Position numbers and translations under genes: made by a program
In this document: positions 26,806 through 35,931 of the stretch, in pieces
How the letters are laid out: each line of letters starts with the position of its first letter
Position numbering within the stretch: position 1 is the stretch's first letter
Source of the DNA: Paraburkholderia sp. UYCP14C
GTDB taxonomy: Bacteria; Pseudomonadota; Gammaproteobacteria; Burkholderiales; Burkholderiaceae
Direction: 5' to 3'
Length of the DNA: 64,000 nt
Assembly: GCF_004197395.1 (NCBI RefSeq)
Contig: NZ_SELS01000025.1
Coordinates: forward strand, 1 to 64,000
The notes under the pieces: model-generated
Database searches by the model: none
The model's input: the letters and a program-made list of their open reading frames with translations, nothing else
What the model was told of the DNA's origin: nothing

Positions 26806-27788
26806 GCGGCGTGCGGCGCGAGCGCGGCTTCGCATGGTTGCGTCACGCGTTGACGCCGCTCGCGCTCGTCGCGTTGATCGCGGCGGTCGCGATGCCGGAC
26901 GTCACGTTGCCGCGCAACACGTTTAACTACATCGTGACGTTCGACATCACGCAAAGCATGGATGTCGAGGACGTGGTGCTCGACGGCGCCCCGGTCAGCC
27001 GGCTCAAGTTCGCGCAGGCCGCGATGCGCGACGCGCTCGGGCGCTTGCCGTGCGGCTCGAAGGTCGGCTGGAGCGTGTTCACGGGGCAGCGGGTGTTGCT
27101 GCTGATGTCGCCGGTCGAAGTCTGCGGCAACTACGACGCGCTGCTGGCGTCGCTCGACGGCATCGACGGGCGCATGCGCTGGACCAACTGGAGCCGCATT
27201 GCCGAGGGCGGTGTGTATTCGGCGGTGCGCGTCGCGCAGCAGGTGCGCGGCGCGGCCATCGCGTTCGTCACCGATGGCCAGGAGGCGCCGCCGGTGTTGC
27301 GCCCGCTGATGGAAGGCATCAATGCAGCGCGCATCAGGGGCTGGCTGATCGGCGTCGGCGGCGACCAGCCGGCGGCCATTCCGAAGACCGACGCCGACGG
27401 CAACCGGCTCGGCTACTGGCAGGCCGACGACGTGATCCAGGTGCCGCCTACGCCGGGCTCGGGTGTGGCGGCGCAGACGCACGAGGAGCTGTCGGAATTG
27501 CGCGGCGAGTACCTGGCGTCGGTGGCTGGGCAGACTGGCCTCGACTATCGGCGCCTGCTGAATGTCACGTCGTTCGGCGATGCGCTGCTCGAGGCACGCT
27601 TCGCCCATCGCGAACCGGTGCCGACCGATCTGCGCTGGTGTCCGGCGTTGCTGGCATTGCTGCTGCTCGTCGCGCGCTTCATGCCCGACGCCGTTCTCGC
27701 ATGGCCGCGCGCCTCGCGAAAGCGCATTCAAACGATCCTTCTGCTGATCGTGCCGGCATTCAATGGCCGGGCAACACGAGTCGACTGA
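26802..27788 (+). CDS. mxaL: MxaL-like von Willebrand A membrane protein
   Basis: The 328-residue protein has an N-terminal helix (LTPLALVALIAAVAMPDV), a vWA domain with the MIDAS variant DITQSMD and AFVTDGQEAPP, and a C-terminal helix (WCPALLALLLLVARFMPDAVL). This matches MxaL, the second membrane vWA component of the system. It is the last gene of the operon; mxaD, mxaE and mxaH are not seen downstream. Confidence 0.85.
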   Translation: MSGVRRERGFAWLRHALTPLALVALIAAVAMPDVTLPRNTFNYIVTFDITQSMDVEDVVLDGAPVSRLKFAQAAMRDALGRLPCGSKVGWSVFTGQRVLLLMSPVEVCGNYDALLASLDGIDGRMRWTNWSRIAEGGVYSAVRVAQQVRGAAIAFVTDGQEAPPVLRPLMEGINAARIRGWLIGVGGDQPAAIPKTDADGNRLGYWQADDVIQVPPTPGSGVAAQTHEELSELRGEYLASVAGQTGLDYRRLLNVTSFGDALLEARFAHREPVPTDLRWCPALLALLLLVARFMPDAVLAWPRASRKRIQTILLLIVPAFNGRATRVD

Positions 27789-28183
27789 CGACCGCGAGCG
27801 CGAACGTTGACGCTGCAACGGTTGAAGGTACAGCTATCCGATCGAACAGAGTAGTTGCATGCGAAACCTCGCAAGAGTTGCCGGGATCGGCGCGACTCGC
27901 GAGGCTTGCGCCAGAAGCTTTTGCCGCTCTTCTATGCGTGAGAGCGTTTCCAGGAATCATTCTCAATCGTTTCACCTCGATCTCAACTCCGGCGTTGAGT
28001 CGCAAACGCGCACGCGCTCGTCGCACACGCGCTCGTCGCACACGCGAGGTAGCTCACACATTGACCTACCGGTACGCGAATGACTGACTACAATGTCTGA
28101 ATGCAAGCGACGCTGCAAAGCGCTCGGTTCGACTGGGGCGCCCTGTCATGTGACGTTTCAATTCCTTCACGGGAGGCATGCCG
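27789..28183. other. 395-base intergenic region after mxaL
   Basis: No convincing gene is present; a 74-codon plus-strand frame at 27859-28083 has low-complexity Arg/Ser/Thr content and no ribosome site. The gap contains the short tandem repeat at 28007-28050 and the ribosome site of the next gene at 28171-28176. No clear terminator with a T-run is visible. Confidence 0.5.
28007..28050. repeat. 15-bp tandem repeat, about three copies
   Basis: The unit TCGCACACGCGCTCG is repeated head to tail, with the first and last copies slightly diverged (CGCGCACGCGCTCG, TCGCACACGCGAGGT). It lies in the mxaL downstream gap. Likely a replication-slippage product. Confidence 0.6.
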
Positions 28184-28753
28184 ATGACGTGCCAAAACGA
28201 AAGGATTGTCGGAGTGGTACTCGTCGTGATGAGCGGCTACGCGTTTGCGGACGGCCCCCTCGGCGAAGTGCCGCAAGCGATGATGGTCGCCAACATCGTC
28301 GCGTCACCCGTCGAAGTCGTGCCGCCCATTCCCGAGCCTCGGCGCTACTTCGAGCAGCAGCGGCAGCAGCACTATGCGATGGAGTATCAGGGCGATCTAG
28401 GCAAGCCGCTCCATCCGCAAATGGAGAATTACTATAGCGTGGACGTGACGCGCGATGTCCGGCTCGGCACCTCGAAGGCACTGGCGTCGTCCGGACCGGA
28501 GTTCGCGCCGGTGTCCGAACCGGGTGCAACCACTGCCGCGCAGGATCCTTCGAATCCTATGCATCTCGGTCCATCTACCGCGCCGCAATTGTCTATCGTT
28601 CAGATGAACGGTTCATCGCTGTCGATTGGTCAGTCACCGCAGCGACGCTTGTCCTTGACGGTCGATGACTGGGTGTTCTCCGGCACCGCGCGCGTCGCGG
28701 TTCTGCATTCTCACGATACGGCTGCGACGCTGATCGTCAAACGGCGCTACTGA
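28184..28753 (+). CDS. Hypothetical exported protein
   Basis: The start at 28184 is chosen because GGGAGG (28171-28176) is 7 bases upstream, whereas the ATG at 28178 is too close. The 189-residue product begins with a signal-like segment ending AFADG, followed by a proline- and glutamine-rich domain (PPIPEPRRYFEQQRQQHYAMEY) and a C-terminal beta-rich segment. No family is recognised. It stands alone between mxaL and a convergent AraC-type gene. Confidence 0.6.
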   Translation: MTCQNERIVGVVLVVMSGYAFADGPLGEVPQAMMVANIVASPVEVVPPIPEPRRYFEQQRQQHYAMEYQGDLGKPLHPQMENYYSVDVTRDVRLGTSKALASSGPEFAPVSEPGATTAAQDPSNPMHLGPSTAPQLSIVQMNGSSLSIGQSPQRRLSLTVDDWVFSGTARVAVLHSHDTAATLIVKRRY

Positions 28754-28792
28754 GTGATGTCTGATGTCGATCGGGTGCACCGGCCGTGCCCG

Positions 28793-29767
28793 TCACGTCG
28801 ACGAAAAGCGCTCGCGGTACATCTGCGGCGCCACGCGCAGCTGACGCACGAAGCTGCAGCGCATCGTTTCCTCGCTGCCGAATCCACATCGCGCCGCGAT
28901 CCGTTTGATCGACCAGGAGGTCTCGCTCAGCAGCCGCTGCGCCGCTTCGATGCGTAACTGCTCGACCGCGCGGGCGGGCGTGCGGCCCGTTTGCGCCTTG
29001 TAGTGGCGCATGAAGCTGCGCTCGCTCATGTGAAGCCGGCCCGCGAGCGCGGGCACCGACAGGTCGGATGCGAGATGCGACGTCATCCATGCATGCAATT
29101 CGCCGAAACGGTCGTCCGCATGTTGCAGCGATAGCGTCGTGCTGAACTGCGACTGACCGCCCGGCCGCTTCAGAAACACGACGAGCTCGCGCGCGACGTC
29201 GAGTGCCAACGCGCGCCCGTGATCTTCTTCGAGCATCGCCAGCGCGAGGTCGATGCCTGCGGTGACGCCCGCCGACGTCCAGATATCGCCGTCGCGAATG
29301 AAGATCGGATCGGCTTCGACTTGCAGTTGCGGATACGCCTGCGCGAGTTCGTCGCAACGCCCCCAATGCGTGGCGACGCGCCGGCCGTCTAGCAATCCTG
29401 CCTCGGCGAGCAGGAACGCGCCCGAGCAGACCGAGGCGACACGTCTGCAATGCGGCGCGTGACGCTGCGTCCAGCGGATCAGACGCTGATCGGCCGAGGC
29501 CTCGCGAATTCCCCAGCCGCCCGGAACGATCAGCGTATCGACCGGCGCCTTCGCCGAGCGTAGCGAACCGGCAAGCACCGCGAGTCCCGACGACGACGTG
29601 ACGGGCCCGGCAACAGCGGCCACGACGCGTGGCACGTACAGTTTGTCGAGCCCGCGCTCGGCGACGAGTTCATTGGCGGACGCGAATACCTGCAGCGGAC
29701 CGCTGACGTCGAGCAGTTGCATGTTGGGGAAGGCGAGCAGCACGATGGAGCGGGGAGCGCTAGACAT
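28793..29767 (-). CDS. GlxA-type AraC-family regulator with DJ-1/PfpI domain
   Basis: From the ATG at 29767 the protein has 324 residues. The N-terminal ~190 form a DJ-1/PfpI-like amidotransferase fold (IVLLAFPNMQLLDVSGPLQVF, VASVCSGAFLLAEAGLLDG). The C-terminal ~110 contain two AraC helix-turn-helix motifs (LSVPALAGRLHMSERSFMRHYK, WSIKRIAARCGFGSEETMRCSF). It is divergent from a second DJ-1-family gene at 29920 with 152 bases between, so it probably controls that gene. Confidence 0.85.
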   Translation of the reverse strand: MSSAPRSIVLLAFPNMQLLDVSGPLQVFASANELVAERGLDKLYVPRVVAAVAGPVTSSSGLAVLAGSLRSAKAPVDTLIVPGGWGIREASADQRLIRWTQRHAPHCRRVASVCSGAFLLAEAGLLDGRRVATHWGRCDELAQAYPQLQVEADPIFIRDGDIWTSAGVTAGIDLALAMLEEDHGRALALDVARELVVFLKRPGGQSQFSTTLSLQHADDRFGELHAWMTSHLASDLSVPALAGRLHMSERSFMRHYKAQTGRTPARAVEQLRIEAAQRLLSETSWSIKRIAARCGFGSEETMRCSFVRQLRVAPQMYRERFSST

Positions 29768-29919
29768 GTGATGTGTAGTGTTGTTGCAGCGAAAAGCTGT
29801 GGCAGAAACCAAGGGGACAATGGCAGTCTTGCCAAAGACTACGCGCATAGAATCGATCCGTCCACCTGCAAGAAATGGCAGATGACGTGTTTCGATTTCC
29901 CCTTCGATAAGGCATCCCT

Positions 29920-30603
29920 ATGAACCTGCAAATCGGTTTTCTGGTGTTTCCGAAAGTACAGCAACTCGATCTGACCGGCCCGCACGACGTGCTCGCGTCG
30001 TTGCCGGGCGCCACGATGCATCTGGTCTGGAAGACACGTGAGCCCGTGGTGTCGAGCAACGGGCTCGTGCTGACGCCGAGCACGACTTACGAAAGCTGCC
30101 CGCCGCTCGACGTGATCTGCGTGCCGGGCGGAAGCGGCGTGACCGACCTGCTGCTGGACGAGCAAACGATCGACTTCGTTCGCCGGCAGGCCGCGAGCGC
30201 GCGCTATGTGACGTCGGTCTGCACCGGCGCGTTGCTGCTTGGCGCGGCCGGTTTGCTGCGCGGGCGGCGCGCGACGACTCACTGGGCGTTTCACTCGCTG
30301 CTGGAACCGCTCGGCGCGATACCGACGCATGCGCGTGTGGTCCGCGACGGCGATCTGATCACGGGCGGCGGCGTGACGGCGGGCATCGATTTCGGCCTGA
30401 CCGTGGCTGCCGAACTGGCGGGCGTCGAAGAGGCGCGGGCGATCCAGCTCGAACTCGAATACGCGCCGGCGCCGCCGTTCGACGCGGGCGATCCGGCGTT
30501 GGCGCCGCAAGCGGTGGTGGAACTGGTCCGGGGACGGTCGGCCGAAACCTTGGCGGCGCGGCGCCGCGTAGTGATGGAGATCGCGCAGAGGCAGGCCAGC
30601 TAA
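29920..30603 (+). CDS. DJ-1/PfpI family protein, isonitrile hydratase-like
   Basis: The 227-residue protein has the DJ-1 fold with a nucleophile-elbow cysteine, Cys101, in VTSVCTGALLLGAAGLL, and a conserved TTHWAFH and GGGVTAGIDFGL. The cysteine position agrees with the active-site Cys101 known for Pseudomonas putida isonitrile hydratase, which hydrates isonitriles to N-formamides. A DJ-1-type hydrolase of another specificity is possible. It is divergent from a GlxA-type regulator. Confidence 0.7.
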   Translation: MNLQIGFLVFPKVQQLDLTGPHDVLASLPGATMHLVWKTREPVVSSNGLVLTPSTTYESCPPLDVICVPGGSGVTDLLLDEQTIDFVRRQAASARYVTSVCTGALLLGAAGLLRGRRATTHWAFHSLLEPLGAIPTHARVVRDGDLITGGGVTAGIDFGLTVAAELAGVEEARAIQLELEYAPAPPFDAGDPALAPQAVVELVRGRSAETLAARRRVVMEIAQRQAS

Positions 30604-30716
30604 TCGCGAGCTTTGCATGCGGGGGCGGGCATTCCATTAAACTGTGTGGCTCTACCTGTTTCCGCTTGTCGGATCGATGCGATGAAGTATTGCGAATTTT
30701 CCCGGGGGCAAACCCC

Positions 30717-31157
30717 ATGCGCGTAGGCAAGCCCGTCAAGGCACTGCCGCAGCCGTCATGCGACTACTGCGGCAGCCGCGCGTTGCTCGCGCGTTACGGC
30801 GAAGAGTCCTACCCGTATCGCAGCGATCAGGGGCCGCTGTGGATCTGCACCTCATGTCAGGCGTGGATCGGGGTTTATTCGCGCAGCAAACACAACCTGC
30901 CGCTCGGCCGCCTCGCCGACGCGACGTTGCGCGACGCGAAGAGCAAGCTGCACGATGCGCTCGAACCGCTCGTCGCCGGCAAGGTGCGCCGCGACGGCGT
31001 CAATGCGTTCGAAGCGCGCGCGAAAGCGATCCGGTGGGTCGCGACCGAGCTTGGCTTCGATCCTGTTCCGGCGAGCATTCACGCGTTCACACCGGAGCAG
31101 TGCGAACAGGCGCTGCATTATGTCGAGGCTTTTGTCGAGGCTCGGCGCGCGAGGTAG
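30717..31157 (+). CDS. Zinc-finger-containing protein (DUF3268-like)
   Basis: The 146-residue protein has two CxxC pairs near the N-terminus (CDYCG at about residue 15 and CTSC at about 44), forming a four-cysteine zinc site, then a helical region with HNLPLGRLADATLRDAK. This is the layout of DUF3268 zinc-finger proteins. Function is not known. The ATG at 30717 is preferred over in-frame non-ATG starts upstream. Confidence 0.7.
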   Translation: MRVGKPVKALPQPSCDYCGSRALLARYGEESYPYRSDQGPLWICTSCQAWIGVYSRSKHNLPLGRLADATLRDAKSKLHDALEPLVAGKVRRDGVNAFEARAKAIRWVATELGFDPVPASIHAFTPEQCEQALHYVEAFVEARRAR

Positions 31158-31171
31158 CGTCAGGTAGCCCG

Positions 31172-31909
31172 CTACATCTGCAGCAATACATCGCGCAGCG
31201 CATTCAACGACGCATCGCGCGGATTTCTCGGGCGCTGCAACGCGATTGGCAGTTCGCGCGCGATGCGGCTCGGGCCACCGGCACCTGCCGAGGACAACAG
31301 CAGCACGCGGTCGGACAGACTCAGCGCTTCGTCGAGATCGTGCGTGACGAGCAGCACCGTCGTGCCGCGCGCATGCTTCAACGCGAGCAATAACTGCTGC
31401 AGTCGCGCGCGCGTGATCGCATCGACAGCGCTGAACGGCTCGTCGAGCAGCAACAGTTCAGGTTCGTCGAACAGGCCACGGGCGAGCGCGACGCGCTGAG
31501 CCATGCCGCCGGACAGTTGCTTCGGCAGTGCATCGCGCACGCCTGCGAGGCCCACCTCGGCGAGCAGCGGGTCGACGCGCGGATCGTCTCCCGCATGCGG
31601 CCCCGCGGCAAACGCGATGTTGTCCGCCACGCTGAGCCATGGCAGCAGGCGCGGCTCCTGAAAGATCATGCCGACACGCGGCGAGGGCCCGAGCAACGGT
31701 ACGCCGTCGATCAGCACGGCACCCGTGGCCGCGCGGTCCAGCCCCGCAACCGCGCGTAACAACGTGCTTTTGCCGCAGCCGCTAGGACCGACCAGGCTGA
31801 CTATTTCGCCGCGCGACAGCGCGAACGACACCCGCTCGAACACGTTGCGCACGCCAAAGCGCCGCGTGAGTCCACGTACTTCTAGCAATGGAGCGAGTGG
31901 CCGATTCAT
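31172..31909 (-). CDS. ssuB: Sulfonate-type ABC transporter ATP-binding protein
   Basis: The 245-residue ATPase has Walker A GPSGCGKST, signature LSGGMAQR and Walker B LLLLDEPFSAVD. The family matches SsuB/TauB. It powers uptake of aliphatic sulfonates through the permease encoded just upstream; its ATG overlaps the permease stop (ATGA at 31906). Substrate is inferred from the family and from the binding-protein gene at 32801. Confidence 0.8.
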   Translation of the reverse strand: MNRPLAPLLEVRGLTRRFGVRNVFERVSFALSRGEIVSLVGPSGCGKSTLLRAVAGLDRAATGAVLIDGVPLLGPSPRVGMIFQEPRLLPWLSVADNIAFAAGPHAGDDPRVDPLLAEVGLAGVRDALPKQLSGGMAQRVALARGLFDEPELLLLDEPFSAVDAITRARLQQLLLALKHARGTTVLLVTHDLDEALSLSDRVLLLSSAGAGGPSRIARELPIALQRPRNPRDASLNALRDVLLQM

Positions 31910-32772
31910 CGCGCGGGCTCCGACACTCCATGCGTATCGCGCCAAGACAGCGCGCGTACCTCGATCGCTTTGAGCATGCCGTCGCTCAGTTTGCCGAGCA
32001 GCGCGAGCAGCAGGATCGCGCCGAATACCAGATCCGGGCGGCCGGTTTCGCGGCCATCGCTGAGCAGATAGCCGAGCCCGCGCGTCGCCGCGATCAGTTC
32101 GGCGGCGACCATGAACATCCACGCGAGGCTCAGTCCGGTGCGCAGTCCGGTAAAAATCTGCGGCATCGACGCGGGCAGCAGAATGCGCGTGAACAACTCG
32201 CGCCGGCTTAGCCGGTTCAGCTCGCCGAATTCGATCAGCTTGCGCTCGACGCCGCGAATGCCCGCCACCACGCTCAATTGCACCGGGAAAAACGCGCCGA
32301 TCGCGATCAGCGTGATCTTCGGTGCTTCGTCGATGCCCATCCATAGCAGCAGGATCGGCACCCACGCGAGCGACGGAATCGCGCGCAAAGCCTGAAACGC
32401 GGGGTCGAGCAACGCATCGACGCGCCGGCTGAGGCCCATCGCCGCGCCGACCAGCAGCGCGAGCGCGGCCCCGATCGCAAAGCCGCCATACACGCGGATT
32501 ACGCTCGCGCCCATATGTCGCGCGAGCCGCGCGGCGCCGAGATCCCATAGCGTCTGCGCGATCGCGCTCGGCGCGGGGACCAGATGCATCGGCAGGATCG
32601 ACGCGCGCACGAGCGCCTCGATGACAGCCAGAAACACGATTGGCAACGCAATGCCCGCATAGCGCCACGGCCGCAACCGGTCGTGCGCGCGCGGCGGTTG
32701 CGTAAGTTCGCTACACGACGGGCACGGCGAATCGCGCCGTGCGAGCGTGAAAAGATTCCTCGTGGTGCTCAT
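31906..32772 (-). CDS. ssuC: Sulfonate-type ABC transporter permease
   Basis: From the ATG at 32772 (MSTTRNLFTLARRDS) the protein has 288 residues and about six membrane helices, with the SsuC/TauC EAA loop (RGVERKLIEFGELNRLSRRELFTRILLPASMP shortened here to its IEFGELNRLSRRELF core). An N-terminal segment with CPSC lies before the first helix. The binding protein is encoded 28 bases upstream and the ATPase directly downstream. Confidence 0.8.
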   Translation of the reverse strand: MSTTRNLFTLARRDSPCPSCSELTQPPRAHDRLRPWRYAGIALPIVFLAVIEALVRASILPMHLVPAPSAIAQTLWDLGAARLARHMGASVIRVYGGFAIGAALALLVGAAMGLSRRVDALLDPAFQALRAIPSLAWVPILLLWMGIDEAPKITLIAIGAFFPVQLSVVAGIRGVERKLIEFGELNRLSRRELFTRILLPASMPQIFTGLRTGLSLAWMFMVAAELIAATRGLGYLLSDGRETGRPDLVFGAILLLALLGKLSDGMLKAIEVRALSWRDTHGVSEPAR

Positions 32773-32800
32773 CGGCGTGCTCAGGTTTGGTGTGGGCGTT

Positions 32801-33871
32801 TCATTTCGCGCCGTTGCTCGCCGTCGCAATCACCGGTTGCGCGACTTTGGGGTCGACCAGCGCATCGATGATCGCGTTCAGATCGGTGCCGCTCTTCACG
32901 AGCTGTTCGTCGACCAGGATCGGCGCGGCGGCTTTGAGCGCGGCAATCTGCCGGGCGCCCGGCTGAGGCTGGCTGAAGTCGTTACGGCTCAACTGCAGCT
33001 TCGCGACCGGCAGCGATACCCTGGATTCCTCCGCGACGATTTTCGCGGTGTCGTCGGGATGAGCGGCGATCCAGACGCGGGCCTTTTCATAGACCTTCAG
33101 CACTCGCGCGAGCGCGTCCGGATGGTCGCGGATAAAGTCCTCGCGTGCGTTCAGAAAGCCCCACGTGTTGAAGTCGACGTTGCGATACAACAGGCGCGCG
33201 CCATCGTCGATCTGCGCGGCCGCCATGTGCGGATCGAGGCCGGCCCACGCGTCGACCTGGCCGTTCGCGAGCGCGGTGCGGCCATCGGGATGCTGAAGAT
33301 TGACGATCTCGACATCGTCGCGCGACAGGCCCGCCGTATGCAGTGCGCGCAATGTGAACAGGAACGGATCGGTGCCCTTGGTGGCCGCGATCTTCTTGCC
33401 CTTCAGATCGGCGAGCGATTTGATCGGCGAGTCCTTGCGCACGACGAGCGCGGTCCACTCGGGCCGCGAAAAGATATACACCGCGCGAATCGGATTGCCG
33501 TTCGCCTTGCCGAGCACGGCGGCCAGTCCCGCGGTCGAACCGATGTCGATCGCGCCGCTGTTCAGGTATTCGAGCGCGCGGTTGCTGCCGAGGCTCAGCA
33601 CCCACTTCACCTGCGTGTGGTCGGCGGCGAACTCCTGTTCGAGCCAGCCGTTGCGCTTGATCACGAGGCTTTCCGGCGAATAGTACGCATAGTCGAGCTT
33701 CAGCTCGTCTAGCGGCGCGGCGTGGGCTACGTGGGCCGCGCCGAAGATACCGGTTGCGAGCGCGGCCGCGACCGTCTTCAGCCAACCGCGCCGGCCGCGC
33801 TTGCGTTCGCCGTCGGATGTGCTTGCGCTGTGCGCTGTCGCGAAGAGTGAAATGCCCCGGGCCGGTGTCAT
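32801..33871 (-). CDS. ssuA: Aliphatic sulfonate ABC transporter substrate-binding protein
   Basis: From the ATG at 33871 the protein has 356 residues with a long n-region before the signal helix (GWLKTVAAALATGIFGAAHVAHA). The mature part is an SsuA-type binding fold: LKLDYAYYSPESLVIKRNGWL, SGAIDIGSTAGLAAVLGKANG, KGKKIAATKGTDPFLF. SsuA proteins bind alkanesulfonates in the periplasm. It leads a minus-strand ssuA-C-B operon divergent from tauABC; no ssuD monooxygenase directly adjoins it. Confidence 0.8.
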   Translation of the reverse strand: MTPARGISLFATAHSASTSDGERKRGRRGWLKTVAAALATGIFGAAHVAHAAPLDELKLDYAYYSPESLVIKRNGWLEQEFAADHTQVKWVLSLGSNRALEYLNSGAIDIGSTAGLAAVLGKANGNPIRAVYIFSRPEWTALVVRKDSPIKSLADLKGKKIAATKGTDPFLFTLRALHTAGLSRDDVEIVNLQHPDGRTALANGQVDAWAGLDPHMAAAQIDDGARLLYRNVDFNTWGFLNAREDFIRDHPDALARVLKVYEKARVWIAAHPDDTAKIVAEESRVSLPVAKLQLSRNDFSQPQPGARQIAALKAAAPILVDEQLVKSGTDLNAIIDALVDPKVAQPVIATASNGAK

Positions 33872-34105
33872 CGATTGTCCTTGTAGTAGCGTGTGGTGGT
33901 CGTCCAATGTAAGCAGAGCCGCGACGCAAGCGAACCAATAAATGCTCACAATCAAAGCAGCTTTGGCGCTATGGCGGATAGCGGCGACGCAAAAGCAATG
34001 CCGCGTTCCAGTGATTAGCTATGCACGATTCGTTGGAACCGTACCGGTCAAAAGTGCCTATAGTCGGAACCTTCTTCGCATCCCAAACTAACTCGAAGGC
34101 TTCCG

Positions 34106-35155
34106 ATGAATCACCCTCTCCGTCAAGTTCGGCGCGCGTTGCGTGCTGTGGCCTTCGTCGCGGCGTCGGCCGGCGTTGCCGCGTTTTCGCCGTTTGCTTC
34201 ATCCGCCTACGCGCAAAGCCACGAAGTCGTGATCGGCTATCAGGACATGGTCGTGCCGTGGCGCTATGCGCAAGCCACCGGCGCGGTCGAAAAAGCGACC
34301 GGCTACAAGGTCACGTATCGCAAGCTCGGCAGCGGTGCGGACGTGGTGCGCGCGCTCGCGTCGGGCTCGATCCAGTTGGGCGAGGCGGGTTCGAGCCCGA
34401 TCGCGGCGGGCCTGTCGCAAGGCGTCGACCTGTCGCTGTTCTGGATTCTCGACAACATCAACGACGCGGAAGCGCTGGTTGCGCGCGACGGTTCGGGCGT
34501 CACGAAGATCACCGATCTGAAAGGCAAGACGATCGGCGTGCCGTATGTGTCGACGTCGCATTTCCATGCGCTCGTCGCGTTGCAGCAGGCGGGCGTCGAT
34601 CCGTCGTCGGTGAAGATCCTGAACCTGCGTCCGCCTGAAGTCGCCGCCGCCTGGCAGCGCGGCAACATCGATGCGACCTACATCTGGGACCCCGTGCTAG
34701 CGAAGGTCAAGCAGAACGGCAAGGTGCTGATCACGTCGGGCGAGGTCGCGAAGGAAAGCGGCAAGGCGACCTTCGACGGCTTCGTCGCGTCGCGTCAGTT
34801 CGAACGCGACAACGCGGCCTTCATCGCAGGACTCGTCAAGGTGCTGGCCGACACGGACGCGCTGTATCGCGATCACAAGTCCGACTGGACCGCGAATTCG
34901 CAGCAGGTGCAGGCGGTCGCGCAGGAGTCGGGCGCGGCACCCGCCGACGTGCCCGCGAGCCTCGCGCTGTACGCATTCCCGAGCGCCGCGGAACAGGCGT
35001 CGCCGACCTGGCTCGGCGGCGGCAAGCAGTCGGGCGCGGCGCAATCGCTCGCGGCCACGGCGGCGTTCCTGAAGACGCAGGGCACGATCCAGAACGTGTT
35101 GCCCGATTACTCGGCGGCCGTGAATCCGCGCTTCGCGCAGCAGGTCGCGCGATGA
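34106..35155 (+). CDS. tauA: Taurine ABC transporter substrate-binding protein
   Basis: The 349-residue protein has a signal peptide (to about residue 36) and a TauA-like sequence: [48 protein letters not shown] and [17 protein letters not shown]. TauA binds taurine in the periplasm. The start has GAAGG upstream. The stop overlaps tauB (ATGA). The 234-base gap to the divergent ssuA-like gene must hold both promoters; no operator was identified with confidence. Confidence 0.85.
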   Translation: MNHPLRQVRRALRAVAFVAASAGVAAFSPFASSAYAQSHEVVIGYQDMVVPWRYAQATGAVEKATGYKVTYRKLGSGADVVRALASGSIQLGEAGSSPIAAGLSQGVDLSLFWILDNINDAEALVARDGSGVTKITDLKGKTIGVPYVSTSHFHALVALQQAGVDPSSVKILNLRPPEVAAAWQRGNIDATYIWDPVLAKVKQNGKVLITSGEVAKESGKATFDGFVASRQFERDNAAFIAGLVKVLADTDALYRDHKSDWTANSQQVQAVAQESGAAPADVPASLALYAFPSAAEQASPTWLGGGKQSGAAQSLAATAAFLKTQGTIQNVLPDYSAAVNPRFAQQVAR

Positions 35156-35931
35156 GCATGCTCGACGTCCGCGGACTGCGCGTGACCTACGCCGGTGCGA
35201 GCGAGCCCGCGCTCGCGGGTGTCGATCTGCGCGTCGAGCGCGGTGAGTTCGTGGTTGCGCTTGGAGCGTCCGGCTGCGGCAAGACCACGTTGCTGAACTG
35301 CATCGCCGGCTTCGTCGATCCGAGCGACGGCGAGGTGCGGCTGAACGGCACGCCGATCGACGGACCCGGCGCCGAACGCGGCGTCGTGTTCCAGAAGCAT
35401 GCGCTGATGCCGTGGCTCGACGTGCTCGACAACGTCGCGCTCGGCTTGCGTTTTCGCGGGGTCGCGCGGGCCGAACGGCACGAGATCGCGCGGCGTACGC
35501 TCGCGCTCGTCGGGCTCGAACGACACGCGAACGCGAAGATCTATGCGCTGTCGGGCGGGATGCAGCAGCGCGTGGGTATTGCGCGCACGCTCGCCAGCGA
35601 TCCGGAAATATTACTGATGGACGAGCCGATGGGCGCGCTCGATGCGCTGACGCGCGAGACCGTGCAGGAACTCGTACTCGACGTGTGGGCGCGCACGCAC
35701 AAGACGGTGTTCTTCATCACCCACAGCGTCGAGGAAGCGCTGTTTCTCGCGACGCATCTGGTGCTGATGACGCCGGGCCCTGGTCGCATCGCCGAAGTTC
35801 ACGAACTGCCGTTCGCACGCGAATATCTGGCGACGCGCGATGCGCGCGCGGTGAAGTCGTCGCCGGCTTTTATCGAGTGGCGCGAGCGCCTGACGCGGCG
35901 ATTGCACGATACGTTGCGGGAGGCCGCCTGA
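35152..35931 (+). CDS. tauB: Taurine ABC transporter ATP-binding protein
   Basis: The 259-residue ATPase has Walker [10 protein letters not shown], signature LSGGMQQR and Walker [12 protein letters not shown]. It overlaps tauA by 4 bases and shares one base with tauC (TGATG), so the three are one translation-coupled operon. Confidence 0.85.
   Translation: MSMLDVRGLRVTYAGASEPALAGVDLRVERGEFVVALGASGCGKTTLLNCIAGFVDPSDGEVRLNGTPIDGPGAERGVVFQKHALMPWLDVLDNVALGLRFRGVARAERHEIARRTLALVGLERHANAKIYALSGGMQQRVGIARTLASDPEILLMDEPMGALDALTRETVQELVLDVWARTHKTVFFITHSVEEALFLATHLVLMTPGPGRIAEVHELPFAREYLATRDARAVKSSPAFIEWRERLTRRLHDTLREAA

Noticed and set aside
27859-28083. 74-codon frame downstream of mxaL
   Set aside because: Ser/Arg/Thr low-complexity, contains the 15-bp repeat and lacks a ribosome site.
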